8,830 bases of DNA from Bacillota bacterium (GTDB lineage Bacteria; Bacillota; Clostridia; Peptostreptococcales; Anaerovoracaceae): NCBI GenBank assembly GCA_029219125.1, contig JAQXSU010000020.1:1-8830 (forward strand), given 5' to 3'. Positions 6,293 through 8,830 of the stretch are shown here, in pieces (positions within the stretch are counted from its first letter, which is position 1; each line of letters begins with the position of its first letter). The notes below the pieces were generated by a model. That model worked only from the letters and a program-made list of their open reading frames with translations, had not been told where the DNA came from and ran no database searches. The translations under genes and the position numbers were made by a program.

Positions 6293-6322
6293 TCATAAAA
6301 AGAATGAGCCCGTGCAACACTA
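6293..6322 (+). promoter_or_regulatory. Candidate sigma-G (forespore) promoter of the SASP gene
   Basis: TCATA (6293-6297), an 18-base spacer and AACACTA (6316-6322) resemble the forespore sigma-G pattern (GHATR, then CATWHTA). The -35 matches at 4 of 5. No good sigma-A promoter is visible here, and alpha/beta SASP genes are classical sigma-G targets, which supports the reading. Confidence 0.5.
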
Positions 6323-6347
6323 TTAACGTAATAGGAGGTGAACAAAC

Positions 6348-6548
6348 ATGTCATTACAAGATAAGATGAATGTGAATGCAAAACCTGCATTAAACAGTCT
6401 GAAGACAGAAATTGCCAACGAGCTTGGCCTGGCAAACTATGAACAGCAGGACAAGGGTAACCTGACTGCAAGACAGAATGGCTATGTCGGCGGTTATATG
6501 ACCAAGAGACTGGTCGAAATGGCTGAAAGACAGTTAGCCGGTAAGTAG
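6348..6548 (+). CDS. Alpha/beta-type small acid-soluble spore protein
   Basis: Binds and saturates spore DNA in the forespore, holding it in an A-like form that resists UV and heat, and is degraded at germination to supply amino acids. The 66 residues carry both family signatures: KTEIANELGL (residues 19-28), with the GPR germination-protease cleavage expected between Glu21 and Ile22, and KGNLTARQNGYVGGYMTKRL (36-55), the DNA-binding C-terminal motif. AGGAGGTG (6333-6340) lies 7 bases before the ATG, a very strong RBS in keeping with the abundance of these proteins. It diverges from rsmD over a gap of about 155 bases and ends in a clear terminator. It appears intact and monocistronic. Several paralogues are usual per genome, so I give no specific ssp letter. 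Confidence 0.96.
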   Translation: MSLQDKMNVNAKPALNSLKTEIANELGLANYEQQDKGNLTARQNGYVGGYMTKRLVEMAERQLAGK

Positions 6549-6552
6549 GACC

Positions 6553-6568
6553 GAGTTTTCAGAAACTC
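6553..6568 (+). repeat. Stem-loop just after the SASP stop codon
   Basis: GAGTTT (6553-6558) and AAACTC (6563-6568) form a perfect 6-bp stem with a TCAG loop, 4 bases after the stop codon. A second possible stem, CTGCG with CGCAG, lies near 6585-6606. Neither has a U-tract, so they are more likely mRNA 3' structure than terminators. The true terminator is about 70 bases further on. Confidence 0.4.
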
Positions 6569-6636
6569 ACCTGAAGCGCTGAAACTGCGTGACACATGCG
6601 CCGCAGCGCACGACAAACAAATTTGGATAAATGCAG

Positions 6637-6667
6637 AAAGGACAGCTTCGTACGAACTGTCCTTTTT
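6637..6667 (+). terminator. Intrinsic terminator of the SASP gene
   Basis: AAAGGACAG (6637-6645) pairs with CTGTCCTTT (6657-6665), and the T run extends to 6667. The loop itself contains the self-complementary TTCGTACGAA. It stands between the convergent SASP gene and the minus-strand gene ending at 6682. On the minus strand the hairpin is followed by CTGCATTTAT, so it may act in both directions. Confidence 0.85.
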
Positions 6668-6681
6668 GCCATATAGATATG

Positions 6682-7089
6682 TTATTCTAATGCCGCTTCG
6701 AAGTAATACCAGTGGTCCGTTATCTCAGATGTAGAGCCACGGCTGCCATTTTCGGCTGACCATTCCCAATAATCATGACCATTTTGCGTCAGTTCTGCTT
6801 CCGTATTCTGAAAAGCGAGCGGAACATTATCGTAAGAATAGTAACACCCATAATACGTGTCTCCTCTTGTAAAGAGTATAAATTCCAGCATATCATGTTC
6901 ACCTTCCCAGGTGTTGAAACTATATTCACCTAAATGACCGGGAACCCCGCTGCCATTCTGCAGCCCGGCTTCGATCTTATCGCCGTACATACTTACAAAA
7001 GCTTTGACACGCAGCTGCGGGCTTGCAAGGAATATTACGATTCCAAGGATCAACACTGCAATTACAACCCAAATCATTTTCTTCTTCAT
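6682..7089 (-). CDS. Small membrane-anchored protein of unknown function
   Basis: I do not recognise a named family. The 135 residues comprise MKKK, one hydrophobic segment (about 6-22) likely to be an uncleaved signal anchor or signal peptide, then a roughly 110-residue extracytoplasmic domain. That domain is rich in aromatics: DTYYGCYYSYDNVPLAFQN (77-95), DYWEW (106-110) and DHWYYFEAALE (125-135) at the very end, with a lone Cys82. The pattern suggests a compact beta-rich domain. Start choice: an upstream ATG at 7113 and one at 7185 are open in frame, but GGGGGGAG ends 6 bases before the ATG at 7089, and that start gives a proper charged-then-hydrophobic N-terminus. It follows the alpha/beta hydrolase on the same strand after a 120-base gap with a candidate promoter. 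No lipobox Cys is present. Confidence 0.75.
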   Translation of the reverse strand: MKKKMIWVVIAVLILGIVIFLASPQLRVKAFVSMYGDKIEAGLQNGSGVPGHLGEYSFNTWEGEHDMLEFILFTRGDTYYGCYYSYDNVPLAFQNTEAELTQNGHDYWEWSAENGSRGSTSEITDHWYYFEAALE

Positions 7090-7147
7090 ATAATTCTCCC
7101 CCCTGAAGTTCATCTGGATAACCTTCTTTCTTTCCGTTGTTACCTCG

Positions 7148-7176
7148 ATTGTATGAGAACCTGCCCGTTGCCGCAA
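7148..7176 (-). promoter_or_regulatory. Candidate promoter of the small membrane protein gene, overlapping a dyad
   Basis: Minus-strand TTGCGG (7176-7171), a 17-base spacer and TACAAT (7153-7148). The -35 box lies inside the inverted repeat GTTGC-CGCAA-GCAAC (7167-7181), which could be an operator or a small RNA hairpin. The -35 is weak (3 of 6). Confidence 0.4.
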
Positions 7177-7209
7177 GCAACACATATTAACATATCGTAA
7201 GATTCTTCA

Positions 7210-8133
7210 TTACAGCAGGCAGGAAATCCAGTCAAGCAGTGAATCTCTGGCAGATGGAGCTGCGGTGGATTCTTCATGCAGCAGATCGTGACGGGCATTT
7301 GGGAACAGCTGCATGGAAACGCTGCGAATGCCAGCTTTCTCCATACGCTGCTTGACGGAAAGCACGCCCTTTCCGTAATCGCCCACAGGATCCTCCTGAC
7401 CGGACAGCAGCAGGATTGGCGTATCTTTGTTCCAGCCGTGATAGGCATCCTTGCTTCCGGTACGCTTCATGGCGCCTAAAAGCTGCCAAAATAGACCTGC
7501 AGAAATGTTTTTTCGGCACAGGGGATCGGAAAGATAAGCATCAAGCTGTGCGTCATCGGCACAGAGCCAATCGGCAATCGTCCGGTTTGGCTTAAATTTC
7601 TGATTGTAATTGCCGAAGGATAGCTGCTTGACCAGGTCGGTGGTGCCATCAAAACCGGCCTTTCTAATCTGGCTTTTTACAATTGTCATCATAATATCCA
7701 ACACCGGTCCTGGCTGGAAGCCTGTCCCCAGAATGGCTGCACCCGCCACTTTTTCCGGATAGCGTCCAAGATATTCCCGCAGAAGAAATGAACCGAGCGA
7801 GAAGCCCAGCATAAAATGTGGAATTTCAGGGAAACGTTCTGCCAGAACCCCAAAGAACATGTGCATGTCCTGGATGGAAGCCTCCCAGCCGTCTTCACCA
7901 AAGGATGCAATGTCAGGGTCTCCTGGATTTCTTCCATGTCCTCGCAGGTCAAACCCCGCCACAATAACGTGATGTTCCGTTAATTCCTGGGCCAAGGCCG
8001 TGTAACGGCCAATATGTTCCGTCATCCCATGGGCAATCTGCAAAATGCCCATCGGCTCCTGCTCCGGCAGCCATAATGTGGCAGGCAGTGAGAACCCCTG
8101 ATACCCATCAAATTCAAATGTTTCCTTTATCAT
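7210..8133 (-). CDS. Alpha/beta hydrolase, monoacylglycerol lipase / serine aminopeptidase (S33-like) type
   Basis: A cytoplasmic serine hydrolase of 307 residues, the usual length for the Hydrolase_4 / lysophospholipase-like group. The fold landmarks are in order: HGMTEHIGRY (35-44) forming the oxyanion loop, DLRGHG (62-67), the nucleophile elbow GFSLGS with Ser112, Asp248 in LLSGQEDPVGD as the acid, and His282 in NARHDLLHE as the base. All three members of the triad are present, so the enzyme looks active. The substrate is not determined; esters of glycerol or lysophospholipids are the family norm. There is no signal peptide. The start at 8133 comes 2 bases after the stop of a decayed PEBP gene whose tail supplies the ribosome binding site (GAGGAAAGGA), so the hydrolase was probably the second gene of that operon. 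No terminator hairpin with a U-tract follows it. Confidence 0.88.
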   Translation of the reverse strand: MIKETFEFDGYQGFSLPATLWLPEQEPMGILQIAHGMTEHIGRYTALAQELTEHHVIVAGFDLRGHGRNPGDPDIASFGEDGWEASIQDMHMFFGVLAERFPEIPHFMLGFSLGSFLLREYLGRYPEKVAGAAILGTGFQPGPVLDIMMTIVKSQIRKAGFDGTTDLVKQLSFGNYNQKFKPNRTIADWLCADDAQLDAYLSDPLCRKNISAGLFWQLLGAMKRTGSKDAYHGWNKDTPILLLSGQEDPVGDYGKGVLSVKQRMEKAGIRSVSMQLFPNARHDLLHEESTAAPSARDSLLDWISCLL

Positions 8134-8135
8134 GG

Positions 8136-8452
8136 TTATGTATTCCTTTCCTCATCGATGTTGCGCTGATATCTTCCTCTAAGTTCCGCTTTTTGAAGAA
8201 TGTGCCCTTCTGCCAATTTGAGAATTTCTTCTTTTTTTGACGTTTCGTTTGCTTCTAGTTTGCAATCAAGCGTATAAAAGGTGAACACATACTCATGATT
8301 CCAGCTGAACGGAGGCTTTGGTCCTCGATAACATGTTTTCCATAAGCGATTCCCTGTTCAATATGTATTGTTTTTTCAACAACGCTTCCCTTGGCAATAC
8401 CACCCGGAATACATTCCGCAGGCGTAATATTCCAGGCGATCCAATGATTATA
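8136..8452 (-). pseudogene. YbhB/YbcL (Raf kinase inhibitor-like, PEBP) gene remnant: 5'-truncated and frameshifted
   Basis: Two adjacent minus-strand frames together read as the C-terminal two-thirds of a bacterial PEBP-family protein. Frame one (8452 to about 8336) gives YNHWIAWNITPAECIPGGIA, then QGIAYGKH, matching the family HW..WNI and QG.N..G segments. After a shift of one base near 8333-8338, frame two (8333-8136) gives CYRGPKPPFSWNHEYVFTFY, then TLDCKLE, EGHILQKAELRGRYQR and a TAA stop; this matches the GPCPP...HRY.F.LYALD and EGHIL..AEL.G.YQR signatures. The shift looks like loss of one base. The N-terminal third (ligand-pocket strands) is missing, because upstream sequence switches abruptly to an unrelated ATPase-like reading. 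Truncation plus frameshift make a functional product unlikely. The frame break alone could be a sequencing error, but the truncation could not. Confidence 0.8.
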
Positions 8453-8828
8453 TGCCTGGCTGTGTAAAGACGATATTTTCCAATGGTTCTGCACTTGGAA
8501 TAATGGTTTCATTTGGTACATCAACAATCAAATCAAGAGCTTTCAAATATTCTTTGATTTCTTCTACATGAGCATTTGTGATACCGATGGACTGATCTTC
8601 CTGGTTGCGAATTTCAAGCATATCCATAAGACGTTTCGTTACAGCTTCTTTATCGATTCTATCTAGAATGTCAGTACGTCTCTCTGAATCACATTCCAGA
8701 TCAAAGTTCCTGAAGGACTCTTCCCCTTTACGACCTGTTTCCAGGATCTCTGTATTCTGCATCTTATCTACGCGATAATGCTTGATGATTCCAGCCACTG
8801 CATCATAAGCTATCAGATAATAATTCTC
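8448..8828 (-). pseudogene. Chimeric fragment: WYL-domain regulator piece fused in frame to an ATPase-like piece, open at the window edge
   Basis: The frame is open from the right edge and ends at TAA (8450-8448). The first part, ENYYLIAYDAVAGIIKHYRV then DKM (about 8828-8760), is typical of the WYL domain of HTH-WYL transcriptional regulators: the aromatic-Tyr-Leu motif as YYL, then the HYRVDKM strand. The expected continuation (a strand ending in FGMFGG and the WCX extension) is absent. Instead, from roughly 8690 on, the reading becomes RLMDMLEIRNQ, ITNAHVEEIKEYLKALDLIV and ENIVFTQPGI. I recall this as an internal stretch of clostridial AAA-type ATPases, where FTQPG is followed by MRY and a nuclease-like C-terminal domain. 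It stops exactly where the PEBP reading begins. The nearest internal start (GTG at 8798) has no clear RBS. The WYL call is fairly sure, the ATPase call moderate. Confidence 0.6.
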
Positions 8829-8830
8829 AT

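Noticed and set aside
1..8830. CRISPR array, tRNA, rRNA, insertion sequence or transposase
   Set aside because: No regularly spaced direct repeats, no cloverleaf with CCA-type ends, no rRNA segments and no transposase motifs were seen on either strand.

Overview
The window looks like chromosome of a spore-forming, Gram-positive anaerobe of the Clostridia, probably Lachnospiraceae or a relative. The signs are an alpha/beta-type small acid-soluble spore protein, the sporulation membrane protein YlbJ, strong AGGAGG-type ribosome binding sites, a Zn-ribbon L32, and a gene order matching the Bacillus ylbH-ylbI-ylbJ-ylbM-rpmF neighbourhood with ackA added. This is inferred from protein sequence and synteny; no taxonomic marker gene is present.

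Left edge (1-735): the 3' two-thirds of dapA (lysine and diaminopimelate synthesis) on the + strand, converging on a minus-strand gene block. A 10-bp terminator hairpin lies between them.

Core block (736-6192, all minus strand, transcribed right to left): rsmD (16S rRNA methyltransferase), coaD (CoA synthesis), a coiled-coil protein of unknown function, ylbJ (spore cortex), tmcAL (tRNA-Met wobble acetylation), ackA (acetate kinase) and rpmF (ribosomal protein L32). The themes are translation, CoA/acetate metabolism and sporulation. Each of several genes has its own sigma-A-like promoter with 17-bp spacing, often touching the stop codon of the gene before, so the block reads as a chain of nested transcription units. 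The DUF177 gene that commonly precedes rpmF is absent. A 10-bp inverted repeat covers the ylbJ start codon.

Spore gene (about 6290-6670, + strand): a 66-residue SASP gene diverges from rsmD. It has a plausible sigma-G promoter, a strong RBS and a clear intrinsic terminator.

Accessory end (6682-8830, minus strand): a small membrane-anchored protein of unknown function, an intact serine alpha/beta hydrolase, then a decayed mosaic. Reading in the direction of transcription, the mosaic is a WYL-domain regulator fragment joined in frame to what looks like a piece of an AAA-type ATPase, which ends where a 5'-truncated, frameshifted YbhB/YbcL (PEBP) gene begins. The PEBP tail ends 2 bases before the hydrolase start. 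I see no complete new biological system. The most unusual stretch is this three-way gene mosaic, followed by the start-codon hairpin of ylbJ and the rebuilt ackA-rpmF junction.
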